Shown in pieces: positions 49,976 to 64,000 of a stretch of DNA of 64,000 nt. Position 1 is the stretch's first letter. Each line of letters opens with the position of its first letter. The notes below the pieces were generated by a model. That model worked only from the letters and a program-made list of their open reading frames with translations. It was not told the DNA's origin and ran no database searches. A program made the translations under genes and the position numbers. The stretch covers positions 1,843,600 to 1,907,599 of the forward strand of contig JACBWW010000039.1 in assembly GCA_020086605.1 (NCBI GenBank), written 5' to 3'. The DNA comes from Lanius collurio (Eukaryota > Chordata > Aves > Passeriformes > Laniidae).

Positions 49976-52900
49976 CAAACTCATAAAAGTATAATTTTAA
50001 TCTGTTCCTCACCATTGTTCTCCTGAAGCTAATAAAGAGTAGAAATCTTGAGAAATTTTGTTCTCACTTAAATTTCTGACTAAGCTGTAGGACAAAAATA
50101 TCTCCCTTGGACTTTTGTACAAAACCCAGTTGAAGGTTACACTGCCAGTAACTTACACAATTAATTGCAATTATTATGGAATCAATGTCAGTGCTTTGCC
50201 TTGGAGTGAAGTGCACAAACAAATTAAACACTGGTTTGTAAAAGAAACACTGAGATTAGCAACAAAAAAATAAGAGATGCTTGTTCCTCAAGCATTTTCA
50301 CAGGAAACAAAGTTATCTCAAGCATGGCTATTTTCATCTTCTCTCTGCCCAGAGTATCTCTTTGCTACTCTCACACTGCCCTGTTCCAAACATTTCAATG
50401 TCTAATGCACATACATTCAGAAGCTCTTCATCATATCTGTGTACATTTATTTGTGTCTGCCACTCTCCTAATGAAGTGTCATGGAAAACTCCAGCAATAA
50501 GCAATAATCTCAGACAAGAAAGTAAAGTGCTCCTATTATAGGTTTCAGGTGACACTTTCCATACTGCTTATTAATCTGTCAAAAGCCTAAAGTTGTTTCT
50601 TGAATGAAAATAATTTCTCATTCATGACAGTAATTATGTCAAAAGAAATATTTATATTTGAAGTCCTGATTTATTTTGTGCTAAGAGCACCACCTATTAA
50701 TATATTTATTCTGAAAAATTACACTGCCACCACCAGCAATGAAAATGACCTTGTGGGGAAAAAAGTGAAACTCAAGTACCTTCTCTCTTCTATATTTAAC
50801 ATACATCATCACAAAAGAAGTTAAATATAATTTCTTTAATGGAAAAAGGATGTCCTTAATTGCTTTATATAAAAATCAATTTAAATAGCAGAAGATGGAA
50901 GATGTCAAACCCTTAAAAACTTACTAATTATATTACCAAATATGATTTACCATTTACAGTTCTGTTATTGACAGATTTAGAAGGTAGAGATAATTTTGCG
51001 AGTCCAGGAGGAACAGTAGTAATATGTGTTACAAAACATATAAATGGTATATAACAGCATTATATTTTAAGAGATATCACAGCCCAATGTCTGAACTAAG
51101 GCATTTGCCAATGCTCCATAAAACTTTTCCCACTTAGAAGATAATTTGGGCCTAGGTGAAGCACCAGGCCCATGCAGTGGGCTACTCACAGATTTTGAAG
51201 ACCAGATCAGCATTTAAAATTATCTGGTTCTGCTGTGCAGTTTTTGGGTTATAACAGACACATGCATATTTGGAAAAACAAGCACACATCACTGTCAGTG
51301 CTGACAGATTGATAAAGGATATCATGCAGCTTTGAAACCCTGCCACAGAAATACTGAGCAGCTCTGGTAGCATGGATTTATTTCACTATCATTTTAGTAG
51401 TGTCCAGATTTAAATAAATGAATGGTTTTTATTTGACTGTAAATACCACTGGTAACTTATATGATCTCAGTGGTGAGAGTTCTCCTTCAAAAGAAAAGTG
51501 CATCATTATGCCTATTTCTATTGAAATGGCTTCTGGTTTTCCTGAAGCTTTTCTAACAGCTTCTACTATAAAGTCATTCTCCCTAAAACATAGGAACATG
51601 AAACTCCTTTACAACACAGAAATCAGCAACATTAACCTCACAGACCAAACATCCTGCTTTGATCAGCAAAGGCAAAAAAATTAAACAAATGATAAAACTT
51701 GAATTGAGACAAATTTAGATCAAACTGTCTGTGAGGTTAAATTCAGTCAGACAATCTTGAGTTCGTGGCAAGAGCTGAAATAGGTCTTCAAATTTGGCCT
51801 TTTCCTATATAAAAATATGTATGTGGCATTACAAACTCAAATAATGCATATTTTGGAACAGGTATGGTCAAAATCTAACTTACCACTGAAGAACAAGTCT
51901 TCTTTACTCTATGGTTCTTCTCTGGCTGCTGGGAATTCCTTCCTCAATTAACCCCTCTCAAAACACCCCACATATCCTCCCCATTCATCCTCTATGCCTG
52001 GAAAACTCAGGTATGAGCTGAAGAAATGCAATGCAAAGAGCACAGGGATTGACCCTGTTTCCCATCAGAGAGCAATTCTACAAGAAAATTCAAAGAAATT
52101 AGGAATACAGTGCATCTGAGAGTAAAATAAAGATATGTTTTACACAGCACTGTAGGAATCTCACTCTGCCCTTGATCAGAGCTATGAGGGAACTCATTCA
52201 CCTGAAGTGGTTGTTGAAATAACAATTGACTCTCAAATTTCCTATTAAAACAGACATTGAGCATGCATCCTCAGAGGTTTGGATTATTTTTCCATACTCA
52301 CCCTTCTGCCTTCCACTCCAACTGGATTTTGCCTCTTCTGAAGCATGGATGCCTACTTACCATCGTGTGTGCCTCTGCACATCTTGTCTTCCCTAAACTT
52401 GACTGATACCTGCCCACTTTTGTTCTCAATTCTCACAAGTCTGAGGCTAAAACAAGACCAGTATTACCACTGCCCTCCTTTTAAATATTTTTCAGAACCA
52501 CAGAGTAAATACTATTGCTCAAAGATGGAGGAGGAAGAGCAACATCAAGTTTCAATTAGAAAATCCTGGTACAGTCAACTTTTTTCTTACCTAAGCCCTG
52601 CTGACTAAAAGAGTTTTCTCTGACTTATAGTGGGGGAGACAAGGCTTGCTATATATTTCATGAGAATGACTAAGCAAGGAGGCTGAAATCAGCTGTAAAT
52701 CTCCTCTGGAATAAGAGTGAAAGCAGGCCCAGGGTACTAAGGCTGAAACATTATTCTTTTAACTTGATTGGTTTTGTGCTTTAAAAGCTTTTGGGTGAGG
52801 GTTGTTGTACTCCTGCTTTACTCGATGCTCTGCTATAACCCAGACATGTCATTACATTCTTCCTTCCCTACAGCCATTTCACACAATGATTCAGTTCAAA

Positions 52901-55900
52901 CACCAAAATACTTCCCTTCCTCCCGATTGATTGTGTTCCTTACAGCTGTTGATGGAAAAGTCCAGGCAGGGATGCCCTGAAGGTGGCACAGCACCTCAGA
53001 ACATTGTCAGTCATCCTGTCACACCCATCAGAAAAACTCCTTCCACTTCCACCACTAACTGCTTTCCACTTAACTTCCTGCCACAAGGATTTCTCCTCAG
53101 GTCATTCGTGCTAAAATCAGTTCCCCAACTGATGAATTTAATGCCTAAGGACTCCTTACTTTAGTCAAAGAACACTCTCAAGTTTTCATAACATCTCTGA
53201 TTGGGTATTTTCTTTCATATGGATTGGAAATGTCAGAAATAGGCACCAGCACCACAGGAAAACATGGGAAGCTCATCCATTCTCAGAAAGTTCAGCTCCC
53301 TGCCACATAAGGACTGATTTAAACACAGAAACATGAGGCTTTAGTTTCAACTCTGTTTATTATTTTTTTCCAATTTACTTTAAACATTGATGAGTTCCTC
53401 TCAGATGAAATCCAGTTTCTCTCTGATTCAGCTTCTGTCTATGAGTTTCTAGAGGAACATGAAGATATTTGAATTGACAATGTACCTTATTAAAATAATA
53501 TATTTGCCTGTATCACCATTTTATCATCATTTTCAGCCTTCCTTATTAGACATTTTTTTGGTTGAAACATAGTCAAGAAATGTCCCCTTTGAAACTAATA
53601 TTGAATGAAAAAGCAGCAGAAGGGTAGCAAATCATGGCCCTTTGCTCCTATACTTATATGAAAAATGTCACACTATGCCTTGAAACGTCAGACTTATTGC
53701 CTGAGATAAAACTCTCTCCAAGAGGAATACTCTGAGAAATACATCTGTTTTCCAGCTTATTCTTCTTCTGGCTTGTTAAAATTAAAATGAAACTTTACAT
53801 GATTGTGTAAAATAAACTTCTAAACTCTGCTATATAAAAATTAATGCTTGTTCAGAATTGTAAAATGGCAAATTTAAGTTATCAAAAAATTGGATTGTGC
53901 GAAGCTTACACAAACCTATGTTCTACTATCATTATTGTCAGACAATAGTATTTGAACATAAATAAAATTTTAAATATAAATAAACAAAAAGTAACAAAAA
54001 ATATTTACCAAACCAGAGAAAATTAAAAGCTGATAAATTACATAACATGAAAACAACAGAGCTGACATTTGTGAAGAAAACCTATCAGCTTGGAGAACCA
54101 ATACTGTTACTGATGCTTTTCAAGCAAAGCAGCACATCACACTGTAGAATGTCACATGTCAAGAAAGACTAGAAGCACTTAAAATCAAAGCAATTCCTAT
54201 TAAACAATATTTTAGGTTACTTTGGATTAGGTTGAAAATTAGCCTAATATTATTAAAACAAACTGTTCCTGTTTTCCCCTTTTCAATGTTTTTTTTTCCC
54301 TTAAGGAGAAACAGACTTGAAAAAGGTTCCAGCACAGACTTACAGACACAGAAAATTTACTGATGCTTCTAACACAGGACTAAAGTGCATTGGATGAAGT
54401 CAGTGTGGAGCTTTGAGTAATATCAGTGATATTCCTTTACAGACCCTCCCATTGTGCAACTCTTCAGAATATTTCAGATACAGCCTTGGTAGCAGTGACC
54501 ATGAAATTGGGACTGGCACTGTTTAACTGCTTTGTTGGTGCCACGGGCAGAGGGACTGAGGGCACCCTCAAGCCCCTTGGAGCTGTGGGGTGCAGTCCCC
54601 CTGGAGGGAAGGGATGCCAATGGGGACAGCTTTGGGAGGTGACATCTCTTCATTTCAGTACAGCTGCTCCTATTTCAGTGCTGTTTCACTGGGGTAAAAG
54701 CTCAGCTGGAGCAGGATGCACATTAAATCCTTCCCCTTAGTAAGCTCCTGTGCAGAAGAAGTTTTTGCAGGCTTTGCTGATACGGACAGCAGCATTTTTA
54801 GTTAATCTCACACTAGCTTTACCAATTTTCTGTGGAGAAATCCAAAGTGCAGAAAACTGGAAGCATATTGTTTGTGAAAGCCTCCATATGCTGAGAGTAA
54901 CTTCTTTCTTAGAGCAAATGGCAAAACAGTTGGACCATTTTTCTTAAAGATGTGACAGCCAAATGCTGAGATTGAACAAAGGCAGCAATTAAAAAAATGA
55001 CATAGTCAGTGGGGATGGATATGGTCTATCATTATAAATTAGATTCACACTGAGACTGGCAGGTGACAGACCAGGTTCTCTGTATTTAAATTATTTTGGA
55101 AAATGCATGCCAATCTATGCTCTTTTCATATTACTGAAGCAATCAGAGCAGCAACCTGCAGCTAAGTGTTGAAATTAAAACACACCTATTTATCTTTATT
55201 GCAACTAGAACATGCCTTCCCTCTTTGGACATGTGGAGAACCAGGAGTCTTCCTTTCCTTATTCCTCCTTCTCCTCTTGCATCTTTCCACCCTATGGTTC
55301 CAAACTCTGGATTTGTGCTTTATAACAGAAATCACAACTCTACTGACATTAGCAGGGAGACTCTGTCAGTGTCTCCAATGATGATTACAGTGTGTGATTG
55401 CAGTCAGTGCTCTCTCTGACTTGTTGCATCACCTGACAGTGTTCAGAGGGTTAGTGATCCTAAAGAAAAATGCTGATTTCAGCTCTGACTCAGTTAATAT
55501 TTCCTTTCCAAGTTAATCACAATTTTCTTGTTGGTCAAAATTAAAATTTATATAAAGGTATTAGACATTAAATCATGAATAAAATTTAAAAGCTTTTATC
55601 CTGAAATATTTAAGTTCAAGAAGTCAGGATAGGTTCTCAAAGCTGAAAGCCACAGCTCATGGGAACACTGACCAGTGATATGTCATGATGCCTTATTTCT
55701 AACTCAAAAATTGCAAAATAAATGCAACACAAACATTAATTGACAATATTTACTACCATGGAAAAAGCAGTTCTTGTCTTTAAACAGCTCTGCAAACACT
55801 AATTAGTCTTCAAAACATCTGGGGAGACAAGAAACCCCTGCATCTCTGAGTATCTGAGTCAAAGCAACGAAAAAACTGAAAAAGATGATTACATTCCCAA

Positions 55901-56214
55901 CAGCAGCAGAATGTAGCCAGTACAGAATGACTTTGCTCTGAAACAATAAAGTGACCACCACTAACCTGCACAACAGGTCATGGCATTGAAAACTCACATC
56001 TGAATGAAGTACATATGTCAGTATCTGGAAAAACTTCTAGGCACTGTAATAAAAATGATTTCTATTGTGATTTGTGGTGTAATTAAACTTCTAAAGTGCT
56101 GCTTCACTTTGGTATCCAAAGAAAATGCTTAATTACTTGCCTTAATCTAACTTTATATTTTTGAATGCATTTTATTAGGGCACTGCAGTAATTTGGCTTT
56201 CTCAGCATTACAAA
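49976..56214. other. Unannotated A+T-rich DNA
   Basis: No gene or recognised transposon is supported. 53850-54060 is extremely A+T-rich. A G+C-richer patch at about 54530-54740 carries a frame of 104 codons with no known product. The remaining frames are below 90 codons and unrecognised. Confidence 0.55.
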
Positions 56215-56332
56215 AATGGTGCTTGGGGACACGTCCTAGTGGTGGACTTGGCCCTGCTGGGTTAGAGGCTGGTCCTGATGAACTCAAAGGTCTTTTTCAA
56301 CTTAAGCCTTTTCAAGTTCCTGAGTCTATGAA
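56215..56332 (+). repeat. CR1 LINE 3' end, truncated
   Basis: The stretch AGTGGTGGACTTGGCCCTG, then CTGGGTTAGAGGCTGGTCCTG, AACTCAAAGGTCTTTTTCAA and a final GAGTCTATGAA follows the 3' untranslated region and tail of an avian CR1 subfamily (known form: GGTGGACTTGGCAGTGCTGGG, AAAGGTCTTTTCCAACC, then ATTCTATGA units). The tail repeats are eroded, with one clear TCTATGA left. A 63-codon plus frame over it is not a gene. Confidence 0.82.
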
Positions 56333-57780
56333 GAGCATAGAAGCACCATGGAAATATATACATTTAAGAGCACAACTGTGCTAGAAGAGGAAAAATTTAG
56401 TTCAGTTTTGTGTCTAACACAATATCAGTTCATGGAAACTCAAAAGACACATGAGTAAAGTGGTCTTTAATTTCAGATGATGTCTCAGCTGACAAATTTT
56501 AGGGACATCTGCAACTGGAGGTTGGACCTGGGCTACCTTCGTTTTTAGTTTCTAAATTATTTAGCCTCCACTCATCTGTCTCATCTCTTGCTTTGTAATT
56601 ATAATTTTGGTTTCTAAGGCTTCCCATAGCAATGCTTTCCATATGAAAGTCAAGTGTTGTGTGCAGAAGTATCTCCTGTCTGAAAATTTTAGAGGCAACC
56701 AATTAAATCACAATATGTGACAACTCTGCTCCCCATTCACTCACTTTCCTTACAGAACCCATTGAAGTCTGCTGCATCTCCCTGTGGTATCTGTAATGCA
56801 GCTCTGGCTTGGAGCACTCAGTGATAACACTTCACAGGAGCACAGAGGACACGATTTTAAGTCCTAGATCTTCCCTAATATAATTCCAGTAATATTTACC
56901 ATTGCCTTGGGAGGCTTTTCAGCCTTTCCCGGCAGAGCAGACTTCGAGAGTTGCTCAGAGAGCAGGAAGGTGATTTGCATAATGCCATGTCTTAATATGA
57001 AAGGTTTTGCAGTTTATTGAAAATTTGCCATTATCATAAAAGCTGTTTGAGGTTTTGTGCTTCGGTGGTCGATGTTTCCTTCCTGTGCCTGTGACTGAGT
57101 TGCACTTCTCATCCATCCCAACCTGCCTCTCCCAAACAGAGCCCTAGAACGTTTTTGTAGACAATTTTATGAAACTTTCATTTTCTAACACGCTCACACA
57201 CAAAAAAGATACACAGCCCTGAAACTTTTTGACTCACAATTCACTTTTATGCAGCAGTGATGAGAATGAATAAACTAACAAAAACCCCCATTCTCCCTGC
57301 ATCAGTGGAACAGAGGAGTTTTTCGTTCCTTTCCCATTTAATCTCACATTTATAGACCCTTGTGAAATTCTAGTTTAAGAACACTAATTTTGAAGCCAGA
57401 CCAGGCAGGAGTTTCAGCGCTTCACTTTTGGAAGAAGGGTCAGGAAAGTGTAAAAAGATTTTATAAAGTCCTTTCCCCAGTTCCTAGAAAGCCACAACTC
57501 TGTGTACACAGGAAGTTACTGAGTGCCATGGAAATGAAAAATTCCCTTTCCACATGAAAATTATAATTTGTTGGCAGGGAGAAGAGCGCAGCATTATAAA
57601 TTTCAAAAACAAGTAATGAAATTACAGGAAAAATACTTCAGAAAAATCAGTGCAGGATCACAGATACAAAATGTGTAACTATACCAGGAAAAAGAAATTT
57701 GAATGAGTAATAATGCCTGTAAAGTTCACAATGTGTGGATATCTGGGAGAAAATGTCTTCATGGATCTCTTAGGTTGTTG

Positions 57781-57795
57781 TTTTTTTTTTTTTTT
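57781..57795. repeat. T15 homopolymer
   Basis: Uninterrupted run of 15 T. Confidence 0.9.
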
Positions 57796-58630
57796 CCTTC
57801 TTTTCTGCTTTGACAAAAGGTGTGAAACAAATTTAATTAGTTTGATCTGATAACATTATATAAAGAGGTACAGGGATAACTCTGAAGGAAGCTTCATGAA
57901 AAGGATTCATTTTTTTCTCCTTTCTTAGCTTCAAAGGAGCTAAGAATATCATCACAAAGTGAAACCACTTACTGTTTACTGACTAACTGATGGTAATACT
58001 TTGCAGCTTTCTTCTCAGGTTGGGAATCGTGTTAATTATAGATTTACTTGAGAAATTAAGTCTTATAACTATTAATTCTTATCATTATTCGTTCTTGTAA
58101 ACGAAAAACTGAACACAAAATGGCAAATAGAGAGATTTTACCAGAAACCAATTAATTTTTTTGTTAATATGATCAGGCTCATAAAAACATGTTTGTCAGG
58201 GACATAACTGCTCATAAAGCATTGCTTTGAAGAAGCATTTATTCTGCCAGTGTGACTAACAGGTGGCAGTGTTTTCACCTTCAGTTATAAGTTGTCTGCT
58301 AGGGAACGTCTGATCTCTTTAATGAAATGTTTGGAAGCCTGTTAAATTCACAACTGGCTTAATTACCTTTCACATTTTCATGTTCTGATCAAGTTGGGTG
58401 TTAAAATGATGCTCTGTTCCCAGACATGGGTGTGTGGCACTCCAAGAACTGTTTATAACATTCTGATGCAGACAGAAAACCTCAAAAGCAGCACCATGAA
58501 AATTAAAGTGCAGAGATTGTGAGCTCCCTCAGCTGCAGCTGAGTCCCACCTCCACCCCAGGGTGTGGGGAGCTCATTGCAGCTCAGCACAGAGCCAAGGT
58601 TTGGGTTACAAAAACCTCCAAATCCCCCTT

Positions 58631-58650
58631 TCCTCCTCCTCCTCCTCCTC
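58631..58650. repeat. (TCC)6 microsatellite
   Basis: Six perfect TCC units plus a partial one, a pure pyrimidine tract on the plus strand. Confidence 0.95.
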
Positions 58651-60230
58651 AAGTGAACAGTTCTATCTCCTGTTTGCTTTTTAGAATCCCATTATATCAA
58701 GTACCAAAGGTAAACACTGCACTTGCCCATCAGAGCATTTTCTCTAATAATGCCTCTAATAGCAGCTGCAGTAAAATTTCCATTCCTCTTCCTCTTATTT
58801 AGCAGTACTCTAGAAGCATGGAACAATACAAAAAGGCCTTTTGAAAAAAAAAAAAGGAAAATTAAATAATCTGCAGTGCTAAAGTTAAATAGATTCCCAC
58901 TGAAAAATCCCAAACAGTCTAAATATATTTTACATTTTAAAATAGTATGTAGGCCAGGTCCAACCATGTTTTGGGTCAACAGTGGGTTAAAAATCTCTCA
59001 AGTATATACAGAGTAATTCAATCCATTTGATAGTTTGATAGGAAAATTTTTGATAGTATGCCAGCACCTTTGGTAAATGACATTAACAAAACATTTTTAT
59101 GTGAAATGCCACACCAGCATAAGTCCCTCCACAATCTTATTTTTTTTAATATACAAAATAATTAAATATCCATTTATAAATAAATAAATATTTCTTTTAT
59201 GTGGAAATAAAATAAAATTTTTCTCAGATGAAAAAAATATCCTGATTATAAAAACAAGACTTTATTTGGTTTAGCATGTGAGACTTGGCTTACTGGCTCA
59301 GGGTTTCTTCCAGTGGTCAGTCTGGTCAATGTATATCAAGAACTTTTAACAAAACCTCCCATCTTTGGGCCCAGTTAATATCATTATACTGTTTCTATGT
59401 GTCCACCTGTACTAGACAAGCAAAATATATTCATTAATTTACTGTATTTTAAGTATTAGAACACCATTATTTCATTGAACTGGACTTTGCTGAAGAATCT
59501 GTAAAGATGGTTATGCAGCATTTCCTTGGCCATGCTACAAAAACCCATTAAATTACAATTCTGGTCCCTAATGGTTTGCTTCTTACCAGAGTCATGCCAG
59601 GAATTTGAGTGTGTCCAAAAGTCTCTTTGTATCTCTATTTACACTGCTTCTCAAGGCCATAATTTATATGTTTTGTTTTGCCTTTTTAAATAAATGTTGT
59701 GTTCAGAAATGCTGGGGTAGATGAATAACCAGATTTCACCCAGATGCTTGTTCCCAATCATGTAATTCAGAGTGCAGTACATGAGCCACAATCACCCAGG
59801 AGCAAAACTGACTGCAAGTGTTTTCCTAAAGCTGGCCCTTAAAATCTGCTCCAGACATCTGCACAGTCCTCCCAGCAGGGTCTCCCCACCCAAACTAACA
59901 TTATTCCAATTTCATTTTCAGTCCCTCATAAATCTTTTTTCTCCGAATTTCTTTCTTACTGCTGACCTTCATGGATCAGTTATTGAACACAAACAACTCT
60001 TTTTATCCAGAAAATGTACTCTGTCAGAATTTCACACAAATAGGTATAAAGGACATGTTGCAATCAACTGGAATATGGCAACTCAGCCTGCAAATCTAGA
60101 TTTGCAAGTACAGTTCTGAAAAATTAGCTACTTTTACTGGTTAATTATCCTTGTGACCCACCTCATAGTACTGTTCTTTATGTAGAAGGAAGAACATGGA
60201 TATTAACAAAGAGGCAATGCAGGAAGTAGT

Positions 60231-60267
60231 TATAGATATATTTATATACACACACACATATAAATAC
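60231..60267. repeat. TA/CA dinucleotide-type repeat
   Basis: TATA-rich sequence leading into a short (CA)5 run and back to TATAAA. Imperfect microsatellite. Confidence 0.85.
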
Positions 60268-63200
60268 AAGTGCATTTTACAAGTGAATTTTAAAGAAAAC
60301 CAATTTCTCTCTTCAGAACTGAATTCCTAATACACACAAATTCATGGCAAGGGCTACACAGTAACAAACATATTAGCTTTGATATGCTGGTTATGTAGTA
60401 GTTTTGGATGTTATCTGAGGGATTACTTTGCATGAAACCTTAAAATGTTAATTCTGAACCCAAAACCCCTTCTCAGATTTACAATCATTCTGCAAATACA
60501 CTGTGCTTTTCAATTTAAAGAAGTTTCTCACCACATGATTTGGAACATATTTCCTCAGTAAGTTTACTAATTAATGCACAATTATTGTTGAGAATCAGAC
60601 TCCAAACTTCATAAAAACAAAGCTAAATTTAGAGGGGATTGCTGGGTGCTCTACAGAGCTGTGCCTTGTCTCTGGAATAGGAAGTTTCATTGCTGAAAAG
60701 TGTCAAATGTTTGGAAAGTAATATGTGGAAACCATTTCTTCTTATAGATGTTTGTCTTTTGTCTTATACCCACATTGAGATCCTCCAACAAGCCTGCCCA
60801 TGAACCATTTTCCAGTGCAAACAGATCAGTTGCAGATGTAGGGAGATAATCAGCAGCTTAACAGTGTCCTGAAATTCGGAAGTTGAAAGCACAATCATAA
60901 AGCTGGATGTCCTTTCCTCCAAAGAACTGGTAAGTATCTTGAAGATTTTTGTCCTTTTACCCACTATCACACAAGCCAATTTATTCCTCCCAATTTCAAT
61001 TTTTAAAAAAAAAATTTAAACAGCAACTTTTGGTGGTGAAATCACTCTCTTATCCTAAGTCTCATAATATTGCTCTTTTCCACTTGATGCTGTAAGAGAT
61101 CAATAGGGTTTTTATCCTTTTTAAGCCAGGATGTTGTCATCAGAGAAAACTGCAGTTTAAGGCAACACATTCAAATCCAGCAGTGACTCAAAGGAACAAA
61201 TGTAAGCAAGTGAATACATGCTCACTAGATTAAGTCCTACTCACTTTTACACTAGGGGGACAAAAATTCATTAGAAATTTGGTATTGATACAACTTTCTG
61301 TATAAGTGTATGTTTAAATCTATTTTTTCCCCTGTATGAATAGTTTTACCACACATTTGTACCCCTGAAAATGGTGTTTATTTCTGTAAACATCTTGAAC
61401 CACAGCTGCACATTGTCATGCAGGAACAGTCTGGAGGAGAATTGTAAATGTTAATCTCGTTATAAAGTCTTCCAGCTAAAAAGCATTTTGTAGTAGGCCT
61501 ATAAAACTTTTCTAAAATTCAATTTGCTGCTATGCTATTTCCTGTAGAACCATCTTCATTTCCCCTCAGATTTCAGAGAGCTCTCTCTGGACAGTAATCT
61601 TGGGAGTTGTCCCCAATTAAGTGACTGTGCAGCAGTGAATCCACCCACAGAGAAGCAGCTGCATAAGCAAATAATTCCAAACTTTGTAGCAAATACAGGA
61701 AGTAGTTTTACCTTGTCTGAAGCACAACAAGGTCTAATAAGGTTTGGCCATTCATTTTTCCTTTGTACTCCCTCTTAACATAACTTCTGGCATGGAATCT
61801 TCACTCTGGTGCTCTTTTTCCACTGTGGTATTTCCAGGAGGTGAAGGAGTAATCCAGCTGAGCAGTAAGAGCTGCAGTTTATGACCTAAGGGCACATAAA
61901 TCTTGCTGAATGAAGGCAACTGAGTATTCCCACTTGGAAAGCAGATCAGCTCCTGGAACTCACCTGGAGCTGGAGGTGAAAGCCAGATAGAAGGAGGAGT
62001 TTGCTGTTTGCAAAGAGATTTCTGCCCTGCACACCCCCTGTGCTGGTCAGTCCATTCAGACAGTCCCAGCAGCCTCAGTGCCCCTTCCCACAGAGCCTGC
62101 TCCTCACAGGGACTCAGTCTGAGCAACAGCAACATGAACAAAGAATGGAACTCGCAGCAATAAAATCCTGTCTCCCTAGGAAGTGACTGGTTGCCTTCTC
62201 AGTGACTTTCATGAAGCTATGGCCTTTTTTCCTTCTATTTTCATGATTAGCACAAACCCCCCCAATATTTTAAAGCTGAAATAAAAGATATAACTCAATA
62301 TCCCATGATTTTTCACAATTTAGGCAGGTGACCCATCCCCCTGTCTCTGGCAGCTGAGAAAAGGAGTGCTTGAGCCAGCTCCAAGCAGAAGACAGCTCTA
62401 TAGAGGGTATTTAGGCAGGTTCTACAGTCCTATTTGACTGGCTTTATCCATGATTTGACAACCTGGTCTTTAGGAATTATGTTTTCAAGTCTTTTTCACT
62501 ATTCAAGTCCCCTTCCTTTACTTGAAAGAGAGCTGAGATTCTCCTCCAGAAGCTTATTCTTTAAAATCAACACTTAAAAATTCCAGCAGCTTTTAAGGGG
62601 CTTGAGATAGCTACAGGTGTGCTCATACTTTGTGTATTGCCAATTTTTAATTTGGGGAGGATATGAAAGATACTTAACATTGCATTAATGTGGCTCTTGA
62701 AGGCAGGGGCTTCTTCACTTAATAAAAAGAACCAAGTCAAGAAATTAATACATGATTCATACTAGTAACCATCTATTTCATATGATACCGAATTACTATC
62801 ACAAATCATGGTTATATGATGTGAAATAGTAAAGGTGATAAATAAAATCTATATTTTATTGTACACAAGAAATTCTTTTACTTGTTTATAATGACTGTTG
62901 CTTGAATAAATTCAGAAATCAGAGTGCAGCTGTTTTGTTACCACATCACACAAACCTGCCAGGGAAAATTCTAAAAATTGAGTTAATTTATTTCAAATTC
63001 TGCTTAGCGTGTGCATATTTTTGCTTCTCTACAAAATGATTTTGTTTAAATTCAGGCACCTTCCAGTAAGACTGGAAATTTTGTAGTCACTTTTGAGTGC
63101 ATTCTGAGCCTGCATATTTTTGTAGCAATCCAGAGATGCAAGCATAAACATTTTTTTTGACTCTTGCACAGAAATATGATTTTTTTTTTGTGATAATGAA

Positions 63201-64000
63201 AAATGAACAGTAAAAGATTGTCGTGGCAGCCCTTCCAGTGGAAATAATTGGTATTGATGGCAAGGCCCACCTGGTATCTGGCCTGAACACACTGGGGAAG
63301 GACACTGAGAAAGGACAGAGGCAAAGAGTACAGTGAGAAAACCAGACAGAGACATCCATTACAACACCATAACCATGCAATATTAAAAGGAAAGGTAACT
63401 AATACTTTAAAAGTGTCAGAAAGGTCTGTGCTCCAGTAATATCTCTGCAGAGCTAGCACAGTATGGCTTTAGCCTCACATAAGCATATACACACACCTTT
63501 CTAAATATGCCACTTCTGCTCTAACTCAATTTTAAAAACCTTGCAAGCATGAAGATGCTTTAAAACACTTTGGGCTGGGTTAGGGAAGAGGAGTTGACCA
63601 GGACTTTTTCCTTATTTGTTTCACAGGACTCAGCAGGGGCGAGACAGAATGTGTACAATTGTAAACTACTTAAATATTCCCCACAGATCTATTTTAAGCT
63701 CTCATATTTCAATCAATGGTTCAGAAGGAAGCTGCAGTATAAACACATTCCATTCAACCGGATTTGCATATTGATGTCAGTAGTTTGAATCAAACCAATT
63801 AGACCATGTAGTTATCTATGGAAAACATATGGCAGACTGATAAAAACCTCGTTCTATGTTTAAAATCTACAGTATTTCATTAGCATAGCAAAAAAAAAAA
63901 ACAGCTGAAGCAGGATGCTATTTTTCATGGACTAGACAAACTGATACAAGGAGAACTTCTTGGGCTGGATCCTCAGCTGGTAAAAAAAAAAATCACTCTG

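Larger units (their letters stand above)
56333..64000. other. Unannotated A+T-rich DNA with simple repeats
   Basis: No gene is supported. Items are a T15 run, a TCC repeat and a TA/CA tract (listed separately), and a possible regulatory stretch at 57810-58400 (see findings). A moderately G+C-rich segment at 61.75-62.17 kb has a 129-codon minus frame without a recognisable product. No LTR or CR1 sequence was recognised after 56.33 kb. Confidence 0.55.

Noticed and set aside
53920..53960. Inverted repeat around TATTGTC / GACAATA
   Set aside because: Short arms with an interrupted extension. No sign of a microRNA-length hairpin or a transposon terminus.
61752..62141. 129-codon minus-strand frame
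   Set aside because: No recognised domain. The frame is explained by locally higher G+C.
1..64000. tRNA, rRNA, snRNA, CRISPR, bacterial or phage features
   Set aside because: I looked for tRNA B-box words (GGTTCGANTCC), U6/7SL-like starts, regularly spaced repeats and gene-dense operon structure, and found none.

Overview
The window is vertebrate nuclear DNA, almost certainly from a bird and probably a songbird. The evidence is its repeats. It carries several copies of the CR1 LINE, including 3' ends that finish in the characteristic short ATTCTRTGA-type units. It also carries pieces of two endogenous-retrovirus LTR families that I recognise from passerine genomes: one starts TGTCCTGGTTTAGG and the other TGTCTTGGTTTGAAAAGAC. 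The rest is A+T-rich single-copy-looking sequence with many short A and T runs, few CpGs and stop codons in all frames. This is typical of a gene desert or a very long intron on a macrochromosome. There is nothing prokaryotic: no operons, ribosome-binding sites, CRISPR arrays or phage genes.

I could not support any protein-coding gene, tRNA, rRNA or other structured RNA gene. All open frames are short (184 codons at most). The longest lie inside the LTR or in compositionally biased patches, and none gives a protein family I recognise except remnants of CR1 reverse transcriptase.

Layout: 1-11.5 kb is unannotated A+T-rich DNA with a small G+C-rich patch at 5.57-5.88 kb. CR1 remnants lie at 11.55, 14.18-14.25, 20.12-20.45 (reverse), 28.51-28.74 (very old), 39.79-40.36 (best preserved), 43.61-44.69 (reverse, split) and 56.22-56.33 kb. 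A complete 592-bp solo LTR with 5-bp target duplications sits inside the 43.6-44.7 kb CR1, giving a datable nested insertion. A second LTR fragment at 49.87 kb contains the only ambiguous base (N) of the window. Simple repeats and homopolymers are scattered throughout. Several A+T-rich stretches rich in homeodomain, octamer, MEF2 or AP-1-like words (notably 24.90-24.97, 44.70-45.07 and 57.81-58.40 kb) are guesses at conserved non-coding regulatory DNA that only alignment could confirm.

I found no new biological system here. The most informative structures are the nested LTR-in-CR1 insertion with its palindromic ends, the ancient CR1 relic, and the truncated LTR at the N.
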